Assembly: GCA_016177615.1 (NCBI GenBank) | Contig: JACOUX010000034.1 | Span: forward strand, 1 to 38,890 | Source of the DNA: Candidatus Woesearchaeota archaeon | GTDB lineage: Archaea > Nanobdellota > Nanobdellia > Woesearchaeales > GW2011-AR4 | Length of the DNA stretch: 38,890 nucleotides | Direction: 5' to 3' | Shown here: one piece after another, positions 25,648 through 35,987 of the stretch | Layout of the letters: each line of letters starts with the position of its first letter | How positions within the stretch are numbered: position 1 is the stretch's first letter | Program-made: the position numbers and the translations under genes | The notes under the pieces: generated by a model | What the model was told of the DNA's origin: nothing | Seen by the model: the letters and a program-made list of their open reading frames with translations, nothing else | Databases searched by the model: none

Positions 25648-28600
25648 ATGAGGATAAGAAAAAGAATTACCCTGATTCATTTAATTATTTTATTTTGCTT
25701 TATTTTTATAATTAACACTCCTAAAGCCCATGCTTGGAATCAGAGTGATTATATGCCAGGAGAACTTATTGTAAAGTTAAAACAAATAAGCGATACCGGT
25801 AGAGTAGATTCTGATAGAGCATATTTAAAGCCTTTTGCCAAAAAAGATTCTCAAATACCAACAGGATCCACTTTGGACGGCTTAATTTCAAAGCATAATG
25901 TCAAATCAATTGAGAAAATAATAAAAAATGGCCGGGGTTTAAAAGAAACAGCAATAAATGCTTTGAATCCCTTACAAAGCCAGCATGGAATTGACAGGCT
26001 TTACTTGTTAAAATTGAATGAAAATGAAGATATTAATAATGCGCTCAGAGACTTCAGAAATGACCCGAATGTAGAATATGCAGAGCCAAATTATATAGTT
26101 TACACAACTTTAATTCCCAATGATCCAAATTTTGCAAATTTATGGGGCCTGCACAATACCGGACAAACTGGCGGCAAGGCTGATGCTGATATTGACGCTC
26201 CTGAAGCATGGAACATGAAGACAAATAGCAATGATGTGGTTGTTGCTGTGATTGACACAGGTGTTGACTATAGCCATGAGGATTTGGCGGGGAATATCTG
26301 GAATAATGCAAATGAGATACCTGAAAATAACATAGATGATGATGGCAACGGCTTTATAGACGATGTAAGAGGCTGGGATTTCTACAACAATGACAACAAT
26401 CCAGCTGACGATGGGGGGCATGGCACTCACGTCTCTGGGACAATTGGAGCTGTTGGAGACAATGGCAAAGGAATTGCCGGTGTTAACTGGAATGTCAAGA
26501 TAATGCCGATTAAATTTATAAGTTATTTTGGCTCTGGGACAGAGGCAGATGCAATAAAATCAATAAATTATGCAAGGTTAATGAATGTTGATATAATGAG
26601 CAACAGCTGGGGCGGCACTAAATTTTCTCAAGGCTTGAAAGATGCCATAAGCGCTGCAAATGATGCCAATATTTTATTTGTAGCGGCTGCTGGCAATTTT
26701 GGAAAGAATAGTGATTTGACTCCGTTATATCCTGCAGCATTTGATAATGAAAATATTATTTCGGTTGCTGCTACAGACCATAATGATAACCTTGCAGGAT
26801 TCTCAAATTATGGAGCAGTTTCAGTTGATTTAGGCGCGCCTGGAGTAAGCATATTCTCAACTGTGCCGACAGGCAACTGTTCTCTATGCGATCCAACCGG
26901 CTATAAGTATTTGAGCGGAACATCAATGGCAACTCCCCATGTTTCAGGAGCAGCTACCTTGATTAAATCAAAGTTTCCTTCATTAACTTATTTACAAATT
27001 AAAGCAAGATTATTAAATTCTGCTGAGCATTTAAAGGGCTTAGAAGGAAAATCTGTAAGCGAAGGCCGGCTTAATGCATTTAATGCGTTGGAAGATGATA
27101 TAATAGCTCCAGGAGCCATAACAGACTTAAGTGCAGCGAATATTTCACTTACTTCAGTCGCTTTGCAATGGACAGCAACAGGAGACGATGGAAGCGCAGG
27201 GACTGCAAGTCGCTATGATTTAAGGTACTCACAATCACCGATAGACGCTATAAGCTTCGAAAGCGCCACCAAAGTGGCAAATTTAACAAAGCCAAAGCCG
27301 GCTGGCTCTGCAGAATCGTTTAGGGTTACAGGATTGTACTCATCAACTGCTTATTATTTTGCATTAAGGGCTGAAGATAATGTAGGTAATAGTGGGCAAA
27401 TTTCAAATATGGCATCTGCAACAACAAAAGAGCCGAAAATTCTCTTCATGGACAATTTTGAATCAGGGGCTGATGGATGGTCAACTGAAGGCACTAGCAG
27501 CACAAACAGTTCAAATTTTTCCTGGCATCTGGAAACTTTGAAGTATAACAGCCCCACAACAAGCTGGACTTACAATTCTGGCGCTCCAAGCTATTACTAT
27601 TACACAGGAACTTCGCGAAATTTCGGCACTTTGACATCGCCTTCAATTAATTTAACCGGACAAATCAACCCAGCATTGAGGTTCTATGAATTTTATGAGA
27701 CAGAAACCGGTAAAGATCATGATCAAAGGTGGGTAAAAATTTCATCAAATGGCAAAAATTTTACTAACTTAGTGCAATTATCGAATGACACGATGAGCAC
27801 TTGGCATAAGCATGAAATTGACTTATCGCAATATAAAGGAAATGTTATAAAAATCGGATTTTATTTTGACACCATAGACAGCGTGTTAAACAATTTCTGG
27901 GGATGGTCAATAGATGATATGTCTATTTTGGTTGAAAATAATGCAAATAACTCAATACAGGGCGATGTTCCTGTCGCAAATGCAGATGGCCCGTATTTTG
28001 GAATAGAGGACACCATATTAATGCTTAACGGCTCCGGCTCTTTTGACCCGAATGGCGGAAATTTGATTTATAATTGGAATTTTGGCGATGGAACTTTGGA
28101 AATGGAAACAGTAGGGCCTTTTGTAAAGCATAATTATACATTTGGCGGCACCTATATTGTTAAGTTAATTGTCAATAATGGAATAGCCGATTCTGAGCCT
28201 TATGCAACCATAGCCAATATTACAGAGATTAATGATGCTCCTGTTGCAGATGCAGGGCCTGACAGAAATGTAAATGCAGGCTCATTGGTGATATTTAATG
28301 GCTCTAACTCCTCTGACGAGGAGGGACCGATAGCGTCATATAACTGGAATTTTGGCGATAACTCGACAGCCTATGGACCAATTGTCAATCATACTTATAT
28401 TTTTCCCGGTATATACTATGCAGTCTTAACAGTGAGCGACGGCCAGTTAGATTCAAGCGACGCTGCATTAGTTAAAGTTGCCTCACTCCCTTCTGCCGAC
28501 TTAAAAATAACAAGCCTTTCAACTGCAACAAGAGCTATTGCGCCAGGGAACTCTTTGTATCTCTCAAATACTGTAAAAAATGCAGGAAATGCCAATGCCG

Positions 28601-29946
28601 GCCCTTTTGCAGCCGGATTTGCTTTATCATCAGACCAAGCTTACAGCACAGACGACATTAACTTTTCTGCTACTCGTAAAATAGCGTCTTTGGCAAATGG
28701 CTCAAGCAGTACAGCTTCAACATACCTTCTTGTTCCAGCTTCAGTCCAGTTAGGAAATTATTATTTATGCTCTTTTGCCGATATTAACAATTCTGTAAAT
28801 GAGCAAAATGAGACAAACAATGGCTTATGCACGACTGCAGCAGTAAAAGTAACAAGGCCTGATTTAATCATGGCAGAGATAAGCCCATTGGCAGATACAG
28901 CAATAGGAGGCAAAAATCTATCACTTGTCAGCACTATTAAAAATAATGGTGAAATCGCAGCTCGCAATTCCTATGTCAGTTTTAGGCTATCAACAAACAA
29001 CATTTACGGAGACAGTGATGATATTGCAGTCTCAACCTTAAGATTAGCGCCAGCTTTGCAAGCTGATGCATTCAGCCAGAACGTCACCAATATTTTGATT
29101 CCCATTTCAGTAAAGGCAGGCAATTACTATGTATGCGCCAAGGCTGATTCAACGAATTTAGTAATTGAAATTAATGAAACCAACAATGCTATTTGCAGCA
29201 ACACCACTATAACCTTGCCGCCGCCTGATCTTATTATAAGCAACTTATCAACCGCAATAAGTGCTGTAGCCCCGGGACGAGCATTCTATCTATCAAATTC
29301 TGCCAAGAATTCAGGCAGCTCTGCTTCAGGGCCTTCCAACATAAGCTTCCACCTTTCTGTGGACCAAAACTATGGCGGCCTAGATGATGTTGCAATACAG
29401 AATTACCGCACTGTGAATCCTTTAAACCCAGGCGCAATAAGCACAACTAGCACTTATCTTGTAGTTCCATATTCTGCGCCTTTAGGAAATTACTACATAT
29501 GCGCCTTTGCTGACAGCAATAATTCTGTATTCGAAGGATTGAATGAAGATAACAATTTTTTGTGCACAAATTCCAGGGTTGAAATAACAAGGCCAGACTT
29601 ATTGATAACAATGGTTAACGGGCCGTCAAATGCAACAAAAGGCACTTACATAAGCGTCGAAAATAGCGTATATAATCAAGGCAAGGTTCCATCTACAGGA
29701 TTTTATGTAGGGATATATCTTTCAACAGACGCAAACATAAACGCATCTGACAGGTTTTTGAAGAACAGATATATTTCAGGGCTGACTGCCCTAAGCACAA
29801 ATACATCCAGCACCATCTTGCTGATTCCGGTAAATATTGCAAATGGCAATTATTATTTGGGTGCGATTGCCGATTATAGTAAGTATTTAATGGAAACAGA
29901 CGAGACAAACAATGCACTCAGGGGAAATTCAATAATTATCAACTAG
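25648..29946 (+). CDS. Secreted subtilisin-like (S8) protease with FnIII, PKD and multiple CARDB repeats
   Basis: Signal peptide; catalytic VVAVIDTGVDYSHEDL, GGHGTHVSGTIGA, LSGTSMATPHVSGAA; PKD NWNFGDGT/NWNFGDNS; repeated PDLIxxxxS...NYYxCAxADxxNxVxExNExNN. Confidence 0.95.
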   Translation: MRIRKRITLIHLIILFCFIFIINTPKAHAWNQSDYMPGELIVKLKQISDTGRVDSDRAYLKPFAKKDSQIPTGSTLDGLISKHNVKSIEKIIKNGRGLKETAINALNPLQSQHGIDRLYLLKLNENEDINNALRDFRNDPNVEYAEPNYIVYTTLIPNDPNFANLWGLHNTGQTGGKADADIDAPEAWNMKTNSNDVVVAVIDTGVDYSHEDLAGNIWNNANEIPENNIDDDGNGFIDDVRGWDFYNNDNNPADDGGHGTHVSGTIGAVGDNGKGIAGVNWNVKIMPIKFISYFGSGTEADAIKSINYARLMNVDIMSNSWGGTKFSQGLKDAISAANDANILFVAAAGNFGKNSDLTPLYPAAFDNENIISVAATDHNDNLAGFSNYGAVSVDLGAPGVSIFSTVPTGNCSLCDPTGYKYLSGTSMATPHVSGAATLIKSKFPSLTYLQIKARLLNSAEHLKGLEGKSVSEGRLNAFNALEDDIIAPGAITDLSAANISLTSVALQWTATGDDGSAGTASRYDLRYSQSPIDAISFESATKVANLTKPKPAGSAESFRVTGLYSSTAYYFALRAEDNVGNSGQISNMASATTKEPKILFMDNFESGADGWSTEGTSSTNSSNFSWHLETLKYNSPTTSWTYNSGAPSYYYYTGTSRNFGTLTSPSINLTGQINPALRFYEFYETETGKDHDQRWVKISSNGKNFTNLVQLSNDTMSTWHKHEIDLSQYKGNVIKIGFYFDTIDSVLNNFWGWSIDDMSILVENNANNSIQGDVPVANADGPYFGIEDTILMLNGSGSFDPNGGNLIYNWNFGDGTLEMETVGPFVKHNYTFGGTYIVKLIVNNGIADSEPYATIANITEINDAPVADAGPDRNVNAGSLVIFNGSNSSDEEGPIASYNWNFGDNSTAYGPIVNHTYIFPGIYYAVLTVSDGQLDSSDAALVKVASLPSADLKITSLSTATRAIAPGNSLYLSNTVKNAGNANAGPFAAGFALSSDQAYSTDDINFSATRKIASLANGSSSTASTYLLVPASVQLGNYYLCSFADINNSVNEQNETNNGLCTTAAVKVTRPDLIMAEISPLADTAIGGKNLSLVSTIKNNGEIAARNSYVSFRLSTNNIYGDSDDIAVSTLRLAPALQADAFSQNVTNILIPISVKAGNYYVCAKADSTNLVIEINETNNAICSNTTITLPPPDLIISNLSTAISAVAPGRAFYLSNSAKNSGSSASGPSNISFHLSVDQNYGGLDDVAIQNYRTVNPLNPGAISTTSTYLVVPYSAPLGNYYICAFADSNNSVFEGLNEDNNFLCTNSRVEITRPDLLITMVNGPSNATKGTYISVENSVYNQGKVPSTGFYVGIYLSTDANINASDRFLKNRYISGLTALSTNTSSTILLIPVNIANGNYYLGAIADYSKYLMETDETNNALRGNSIIIN

Positions 29947-30025
29947 CCTCTCTCCTCCGCATTTTTTGTCACTATTTCTTAACTACAACAAAATCTTTTA
30001 AATTGCCAGCAATAGTTTTATAAAT

Positions 30026-30116
30026 ATAGACAATTGCGTTGATTTGTTATATTTACACGCAATTGTCTATCTCGTAAATTGCGGCTATTTATTAGACTAA
30101 TTACTGCAATTTACGA
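30026..30116. repeat. Two consecutive long perfect inverted repeats upstream of MNT-HEPN gene
   Basis: ATAGACAATTGCGT 30026-30039 / ACGCAATTGTCTAT 30057-30070; TCGTAAATTGC 30072-30082 / GCAATTTACGA 30106-30116. Confidence 0.85.
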
Positions 30117-30150
30117 TATCCAAAATTAAGGTGATAAAAAAGAGGCCATC

Positions 30151-30957
30151 ATGAAGTTTGACATTCCGAGAAGAGAGCATCCCAACCTTGAGCGCTATTA
30201 CAAGGAAGATATTGACACTGCCTATAAGTTTGCGAATGAGCTTTATAAGGAGCTTGGCAGCTTTATAAGGGCTGCTGTCCTGTTCGGCTCTGCTGCAAGG
30301 CGCACCAAAGGCCCGGGAGGCGACATAGATGTTCTTGTAATTGTGGACGATTTGATGATGAACATGTCTCCTGAGGTAACTGAAGCATATAGGCTGATTG
30401 TGCAGAAGATAATAGTGAGGGTTTCCACAAAGCTTCACATCACAACAATGCGCTTTACTTCTTTCTGGGAATACATGAGGAACGGAGACCCGATTGCCAT
30501 CAATCTGCTTAGAGATGGAGTTGCAATGATCGACTCCGGATTCTTTGACCCGATGCAGGCTCTGCTTAAAAAAGGCAGGATAAGGCCGACGCAGGAAAGC
30601 ATCTGGACTTATTACACCAGGGCGCCAAACACCTTGCACAACTCAAGGTGGCATCTTCTGCAGGCTGTCATAGACCTTTATTGGGCTGTGATTGACGCTG
30701 CGCATGCAGCTCTTATGAAGGTAGGGGAAATACCGCCAACTCCGGAGCATGCCGCAGACCTGATGGAGCAGAAGCTTGTAAAAAGAAAGCTGCTGGAGCA
30801 CAAATATGTCCTTATAATGAGGAATTTCTACAGGCTGATGAAGATGGTGACCCATAGGGAGATTGTTGAAATAAAAGGTGAGGAATTTGAGCATTACTAC
30901 AAGGAAGCAGAGGATTTTGTAGGCAGGATGAGAAAGCTCATAGAGCATGGAAAGTGA
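30151..30957 (+). CDS. MNT-type nucleotidyltransferase fused to HEPN-like domain
   Basis: LFGSAARRTKGPGGDIDVLVIVD (GS..D.D); C-terminal helical region with RLMKMVTH (Rx6H). Confidence 0.8.
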   Translation: MKFDIPRREHPNLERYYKEDIDTAYKFANELYKELGSFIRAAVLFGSAARRTKGPGGDIDVLVIVDDLMMNMSPEVTEAYRLIVQKIIVRVSTKLHITTMRFTSFWEYMRNGDPIAINLLRDGVAMIDSGFFDPMQALLKKGRIRPTQESIWTYYTRAPNTLHNSRWHLLQAVIDLYWAVIDAAHAALMKVGEIPPTPEHAADLMEQKLVKRKLLEHKYVLIMRNFYRLMKMVTHREIVEIKGEEFEHYYKEAEDFVGRMRKLIEHGK

Positions 30958-30974
30958 AAATTAAATTTTATCAT

Positions 30975-33900
30975 TTATTCCGGCTGGTTTTCCTGATCAA
31001 CAGGCCTCGCAAAAATCATGATAGCAACAAATACAAAGAATATTGAGGCTATGAATACCGCGAAAACGCTGAAAAGCAGCCACTTATTTGTGCCTTCAAA
31101 TATCACTTCAAGCACCGGAAACTCAAGAGTCCTTTGAATAGTCTCTGTTGTTATTGACTGCATTGTTGCATTTGCCAATGTTGCGGTCTTTATTTCAGCC
31201 TTTGGCTTGATGCAGCCCTGCACGCTTAGCTGGATGGTCTTTTTGTCCTCAAGGTTTCCGCTGTCAGAGTATACGCTAACCTCCAATGGGTAATCTCCGT
31301 CTTCAACAATGTTGGCTATTTTAATGGGCTGCGATTTTGAGAGCACATTGTTGTCTATATCAGACTCTATTTCCAGACCTTCCTGCACATAGCTTATTCC
31401 AAGCTCATCGTTTCTTATCTGGACTGATGACTTTGTTTCATCATCCCTTCCAAGGTTTATTATCTGATAATTCAGGGTAATCTGCTCATTGCAGCTTACT
31501 TTAAGCTTATTGGCATTAAGCTTCAGCAGCCTTAAGTCATGGGATTCCTTGTCAACTTCCAAAGTCAAATCAATGTCGTCAGTGTGCAAAACCCCATTTT
31601 CATCCCTTCCTTCTGCCTCTATCCTGACATCAAAATCCCCATCTTCTATGCTCAAGGGCAGCTTAAATTTTGAAGTAACTGACTTGTCGCTCTGCGGCCT
31701 TAGGTCAAATTCATTTGGCTCATCTTCCATGTCATCGCCGTCGTCTATGCTTTCAATTGTAACCTTAACTTGTACGTCGTTTATCTTAAGGCCATTGGTG
31801 GAGTTGAAAAGATTTTTTACAGTTACCTTAAATTCAACCGAGGATTCAGGGTGGGCATTTCTGCTTATCCTGTCATTGTCGCTTAGGCTGCTGTCCCTTC
31901 TGCCGTCCACTTTGGCTTCAACGCTGCTGATTTGCAGTTTTCCTATGGGCTGAGTTGGGGTGCCTCCTGAGCTTACAGCCAAAGAGCCGCATGCTCTGCT
32001 GGCAACAGCTGTTTTTGAGTCTGTTGCTGTTATAGATGGGTTAAATATTCCTGCAGACTGGTATGCATGGCTTGCTGAGCTTGAGCTTCCAGGCGAACTT
32101 GTGCCATCCCCCCAGTTAACCATCACTGTAAATGAGTCTCCGTCAGGATCAGAAACCGCATAATTTATTGTCGTAGTACTGCCGACTGTAATTGATGATG
32201 ATGCTAAATTGCAGGATGATATCACAGGAGAATTATTGCCGGAAGGTGATGAAGTCACGGTAATAGAGCTGCACTGCCTTGAATTGGATAACCCTCTTGA
32301 ATCTGTCGCAGTAATAGTAACCGAGTAGGTGCCTGGTGAAGAATATGCATGGTTTGCTGAAGTTTGCCCGCCTGTTGAAGTTGTCCCATCTCCCCAATTG
32401 GCTGTAACTGTAAATGAGTCTCCGTCAGGATCAGAAACCTGGTAGTTTATTGTTGCAGTGCCTCCAATAGTAATTGATGAAGCAGCAAGATCGCATGAAG
32501 ATATTGTTGGCGGATTATTTTGCATGCTTGTTACTGCGACAGAACCGCATGATCTTACGGATGTTGCTCCCCTGGAATCTGATGCAAGTATTACAATATT
32601 ATAAGTTCCTGCAGCCGAATAAACATGGGAAGCAGAGCTTAAAGCGCCTGTTGACGTTGTCCCGTCCCCCCATTCTATTGTTATTGTAACATAGTCGCCA
32701 TCGGGATCTGATACAGAATATTGAATTATTGCAGTGCTCCCTGATTGCACAGACTGGCTTAATGGACTACATGAGCTTATGACAGGCGGCCTGTTTGCAG
32801 GCGGTGGAACCACACTTCTAACTATTATTGTTCCGCAGGATTTTATTGTTGTTGCGCTCTTTGAATCAGATGCAAAAATTGTAACACTATACGTGCCTGC
32901 AGCTGAATATATGTGAGACGCAGAGCTGGCGCCTCCGTATGTTGAAGAGCCATCGCCCCATTCAATCCTGACTGTTACTTGGTCACCATCAGGATCGTAA
33001 ATATTATAGTTTACTGTTGCAAGGCTTCCAAGGTTGATATTTGAATTGGCAGGGGTGCAGAACGCAATTATAGGGGCCCTATTTGTAGGTGGTGGAGGTG
33101 GTGGAGGCGGCGGCATCAAACTCCTGACTTCTATTGCTCCGCAGGATTTTATTGCCGTTTGGCCTTTTGTATCAGTGGCAAATATTGTTACTATGTATGT
33201 TCCTGCTGAATTGTAAACATGGGAAGCAGAGCTTGAAGCGCCAGTTGAGGTTTTTCCATCACCCCATTCTATTGTGACTGTAAAATAATCGCCATCCGGA
33301 TCAGAGATTTGATAATTGACTGTTGCTAAAGACCCGACGTTAACAATCGAATTGGCAGGAGCGCATGAAGCTATTATAGGAGCCCTATTTTGCGGCTGGC
33401 ATCCAATGACTTCAACTACTTCCGCGCCTGTCCAAGCAGTGTATTTCTGGCCGCTTGAATCTGTTGTAAGAAGCTCCCTTAAGGTGTAAGTTCCGCAAGG
33501 GTACTCATTGGTTACGTAATGGTATTTGAAAGGCCCTGTTTGCCATGCAGTTACATATCCTCCTTGTCCCGGGGCAGTGCTATCATAAACCGCATCAAAA
33601 ACCATATCACTTGGTATTGGCATATTGGCGGTAAATGTTGATGAATACCTCTCTCCTTGCCTGACCTGCCTCGGGCTTAAAGAAACGCTCGTAATAATAA
33701 ATCGTTGTTGTGATAAAACAGTTATAGTGCCGCATTGGATTGTTGAAGAAGCTCCTCTCTGGTCTGTTGCAGTAGCCCTGACAGAATAAATGCCTGCAGA
33801 AGTGTATTTATAATCTGCAGTTCCGACATTTCCTTGTGTAGTGCTTGCGCCGTCGCCCCAGTAAATTGTCACAGTGAATGGGTCATTTTGGGGGTCAGAG

Positions 33901-34733
33901 GCATGGTAGCTGGCTACTGCTGTGCCTCCTGCAGGTATAGTTTGCTGTGAAAGGCTGCATGATGAAAATTGCGGTCCGCTGTTTGGAGCTGAGCCCAAAG
34001 TGAAGCTCATAGGGGACCCTGTAAGCCTGTTATTTGACGCGCCTGAGCTGTCATCAGAATCGATAGCATAAGCATAGATTGTATGGCTTCTTCCATCCCT
34101 GTAATCTTGTGGTATGTTAGAATTAAATCCGTGATTTCCAGTTATTCCTTCAATCTGGTTTACATCAGGCCTGTATATATTTGTGGTTGCGCTGCCTGCA
34201 AAAACTCCTCCATGGCCTGCTTCACCGTCTATATATATATGGACATTTATTGGAGAGTCTGCATGATTTGGGTCATATGCCCATCCATGGACTATCCCAT
34301 CATCTGAAATTCCATCAATAAACCCTTTGGGAATCCTGTTTGCAAAAGGCTTTTGGGCAACCTGTATGGCCACATTTCCTGTCCATACAAGCTCTCCGTT
34401 GGCATATAGCTTTCTTAAAAAATATATTCCATAGGGATACTGGTCTGAAACAAAATGGTTTTGAACTGACTGGCTTAATCCTGTTGCCCTCTGCCATCCT
34501 GTAACATAACCTCCTTGCCCCTGGACAGTGCTTTCAAAGTAGGCGTCAAAAACAGTGTCAGAAGGGAAAGTTCCTGTAAATGTTGATGTGTAGAACTCAT
34601 TGTGGTCCACAACATCAGGGTTAAAATTGACAAATGTCACTATCACGCTTGGTTGTGATGCAAAAGCATAAATAGGTAAAACTAGGGAAATAACGGCAAA
34701 TAATGAAATTAATCTCAATCGGCTTAAATGCAT
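30975..34733 (-). CDS. Large PKD-repeat surface protein with signal peptide and C-terminal TM anchor
   Basis: Repeats of SCxxxxxSIxxGSxATxNYxVSDPDGDxFTVTxxWGDGTxS...CGxIxV; poly-Pro linker; TM near C-terminus. Confidence 0.9.
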   Translation of the reverse strand: MHLSRLRLISLFAVISLVLPIYAFASQPSVIVTFVNFNPDVVDHNEFYTSTFTGTFPSDTVFDAYFESTVQGQGGYVTGWQRATGLSQSVQNHFVSDQYPYGIYFLRKLYANGELVWTGNVAIQVAQKPFANRIPKGFIDGISDDGIVHGWAYDPNHADSPINVHIYIDGEAGHGGVFAGSATTNIYRPDVNQIEGITGNHGFNSNIPQDYRDGRSHTIYAYAIDSDDSSGASNNRLTGSPMSFTLGSAPNSGPQFSSCSLSQQTIPAGGTAVASYHASDPQNDPFTVTIYWGDGASTTQGNVGTADYKYTSAGIYSVRATATDQRGASSTIQCGTITVLSQQRFIITSVSLSPRQVRQGERYSSTFTANMPIPSDMVFDAVYDSTAPGQGGYVTAWQTGPFKYHYVTNEYPCGTYTLRELLTTDSSGQKYTAWTGAEVVEVIGCQPQNRAPIIASCAPANSIVNVGSLATVNYQISDPDGDYFTVTIEWGDGKTSTGASSSASHVYNSAGTYIVTIFATDTKGQTAIKSCGAIEVRSLMPPPPPPPPPTNRAPIIAFCTPANSNINLGSLATVNYNIYDPDGDQVTVRIEWGDGSSTYGGASSASHIYSAAGTYSVTIFASDSKSATTIKSCGTIIVRSVVPPPANRPPVISSCSPLSQSVQSGSTAIIQYSVSDPDGDYVTITIEWGDGTTSTGALSSASHVYSAAGTYNIVILASDSRGATSVRSCGSVAVTSMQNNPPTISSCDLAASSITIGGTATINYQVSDPDGDSFTVTANWGDGTTSTGGQTSANHAYSSPGTYSVTITATDSRGLSNSRQCSSITVTSSPSGNNSPVISSCNLASSSITVGSTTTINYAVSDPDGDSFTVMVNWGDGTSSPGSSSSASHAYQSAGIFNPSITATDSKTAVASRACGSLAVSSGGTPTQPIGKLQISSVEAKVDGRRDSSLSDNDRISRNAHPESSVEFKVTVKNLFNSTNGLKINDVQVKVTIESIDDGDDMEDEPNEFDLRPQSDKSVTSKFKLPLSIEDGDFDVRIEAEGRDENGVLHTDDIDLTLEVDKESHDLRLLKLNANKLKVSCNEQITLNYQIINLGRDDETKSSVQIRNDELGISYVQEGLEIESDIDNNVLSKSQPIKIANIVEDGDYPLEVSVYSDSGNLEDKKTIQLSVQGCIKPKAEIKTATLANATMQSITTETIQRTLEFPVLEVIFEGTNKWLLFSVFAVFIASIFFVFVAIMIFARPVDQENQPE

Positions 34734-34819
34734 TCTTTAACCCCCTTGTTCAGCTGATTAATTCTAGTCTTTATAAAGCTTTCGATTTTGTTACTATTAT
34801 AGAATGGTGTATTTGAGAA

Positions 34820-34993
34820 TCAGAATTTTAGCTTTTTAATCCATCCCTTAATTTCTTCCATTTTTGTCCCAAGAAGGAACATTCCTGCAATGACTAAAAC
34901 AAAGCCAGGGATTATGGGCAAGAAAAATGCAACTACCCCTATAAATATAAGAATCAAGCCTATTGTCACTTTTAATATTTTTATGTATACCAT
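34820..34993 (-). CDS. Small 57-aa membrane protein (not in ORF track)
   Basis: MVYIKILKVTIGLILIFIGVVAFFLPIIPGFVLVIAGMFLLGTKMEEIKGWIKKLKF*. Confidence 0.6.
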   Translation of the reverse strand: MVYIKILKVTIGLILIFIGVVAFFLPIIPGFVLVIAGMFLLGTKMEEIKGWIKKLKF

Positions 34994-34999
34994 TTTAGC

Positions 35000-35977
35000 C
35001 TATGCTGTTATGGAAATTGCCGATATAATTTTCCTGTCAAAAAAAGAAGCTCCAACCCCCTTTCCTATAAAAAATGATTGCTTGGCAGCAGCTTCTCCAA
35101 ATATATCCAGCAATGTCTTCTCCTTCTTGTATTCAGCAATCTCTGCCTTTATGCCTTCTTTTTTTTCAATGTAAGCAGTAACTTCTTCCTTTCCGCCAAT
35201 CTCATCAACCAGCCCAAGATCTTTTGCCTGTGCGCCAAGATAGAATAGCCCATTTGCAACCTTGTCAATGTCTTTTCTGCTCATTTTCCTGTTTTTGGCG
35301 ACATCGCCTGCAAAGTAGTCCCTCATCGCATCAAGCGCCTGCTGGAACACCTCATTTTCCTCTTCAGTCATCTCCTTATAAGGGCTTCCTATGTCCTTGT
35401 ATTTTCCGGAAACAAGCCTTCTGTATGTAACATTATACTCTTCCAGCAATCCTGGAAATTCCAGATAAGAGCCAACTACCCCTATAGAGCCGGTGACCGA
35501 CATTCTGTTGGCAACAACATAATCTGCTGAAGATGCCACCCAGTAGGCTCCAGATGCACCCATCTCCCTTATCCATGCAACCGTTGTCTTGTTAGTCTTT
35601 TTTACCGCATTTACAATTTCCTCTGATGCAACAGCAGAACCCCCAGGGCTGTTTATCTCCAGAATTATCGCTTTTATGCCTGGATTTCTATCGGCCTTTT
35701 CTATCATTTCTACTGCGTCTGCAGACGAAGTCACGCTTTCAAAAAAATACCCTGAATCATCGTCTCCGACTATCGCTCCGTTTATTGAGATGAGTGCTAC
35801 GTTTGAGCCTAATGAGCCCTCATCAAAGCCGGAAAACAATGAAATTACGCCGGCCAGCATAAAACTGATTGCCAGAAGAAGAAGCACAACAAATACAGCA
35901 AATCCCCATCTGAACCTTGGCTCCTGCTTTGCTGATAAATCGATTTTGTTTCCCCTCATTTTTTGACCTGTGTACAA
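35000..35977 (-). CDS. sppA: Signal peptide peptidase SppA (S49)
   Basis: IKAIILEINSPGGSAVASEEI, REMGASGAYWVASSADYVVANRMSVTGSIGVVG. Confidence 0.93.
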   Translation of the reverse strand: MYTGQKMRGNKIDLSAKQEPRFRWGFAVFVVLLLLAISFMLAGVISLFSGFDEGSLGSNVALISINGAIVGDDDSGYFFESVTSSADAVEMIEKADRNPGIKAIILEINSPGGSAVASEEIVNAVKKTNKTTVAWIREMGASGAYWVASSADYVVANRMSVTGSIGVVGSYLEFPGLLEEYNVTYRRLVSGKYKDIGSPYKEMTEEENEVFQQALDAMRDYFAGDVAKNRKMSRKDIDKVANGLFYLGAQAKDLGLVDEIGGKEEVTAYIEKKEGIKAEIAEYKKEKTLLDIFGEAAAKQSFFIGKGVGASFFDRKIISAISITA

Positions 35978-35987
35978 TTTTTATCGC

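Noticed and set aside
26160-29946. DNA-level repeats inside the S8 protease
   Set aside because: Explained by CARDB/PKD protein repeats rather than a mobile or regulatory element.
31489-31953. Plus-strand ORFs opposite the PKD protein
   Set aside because: Ser/Leu-rich antisense artefacts of a long repetitive gene.
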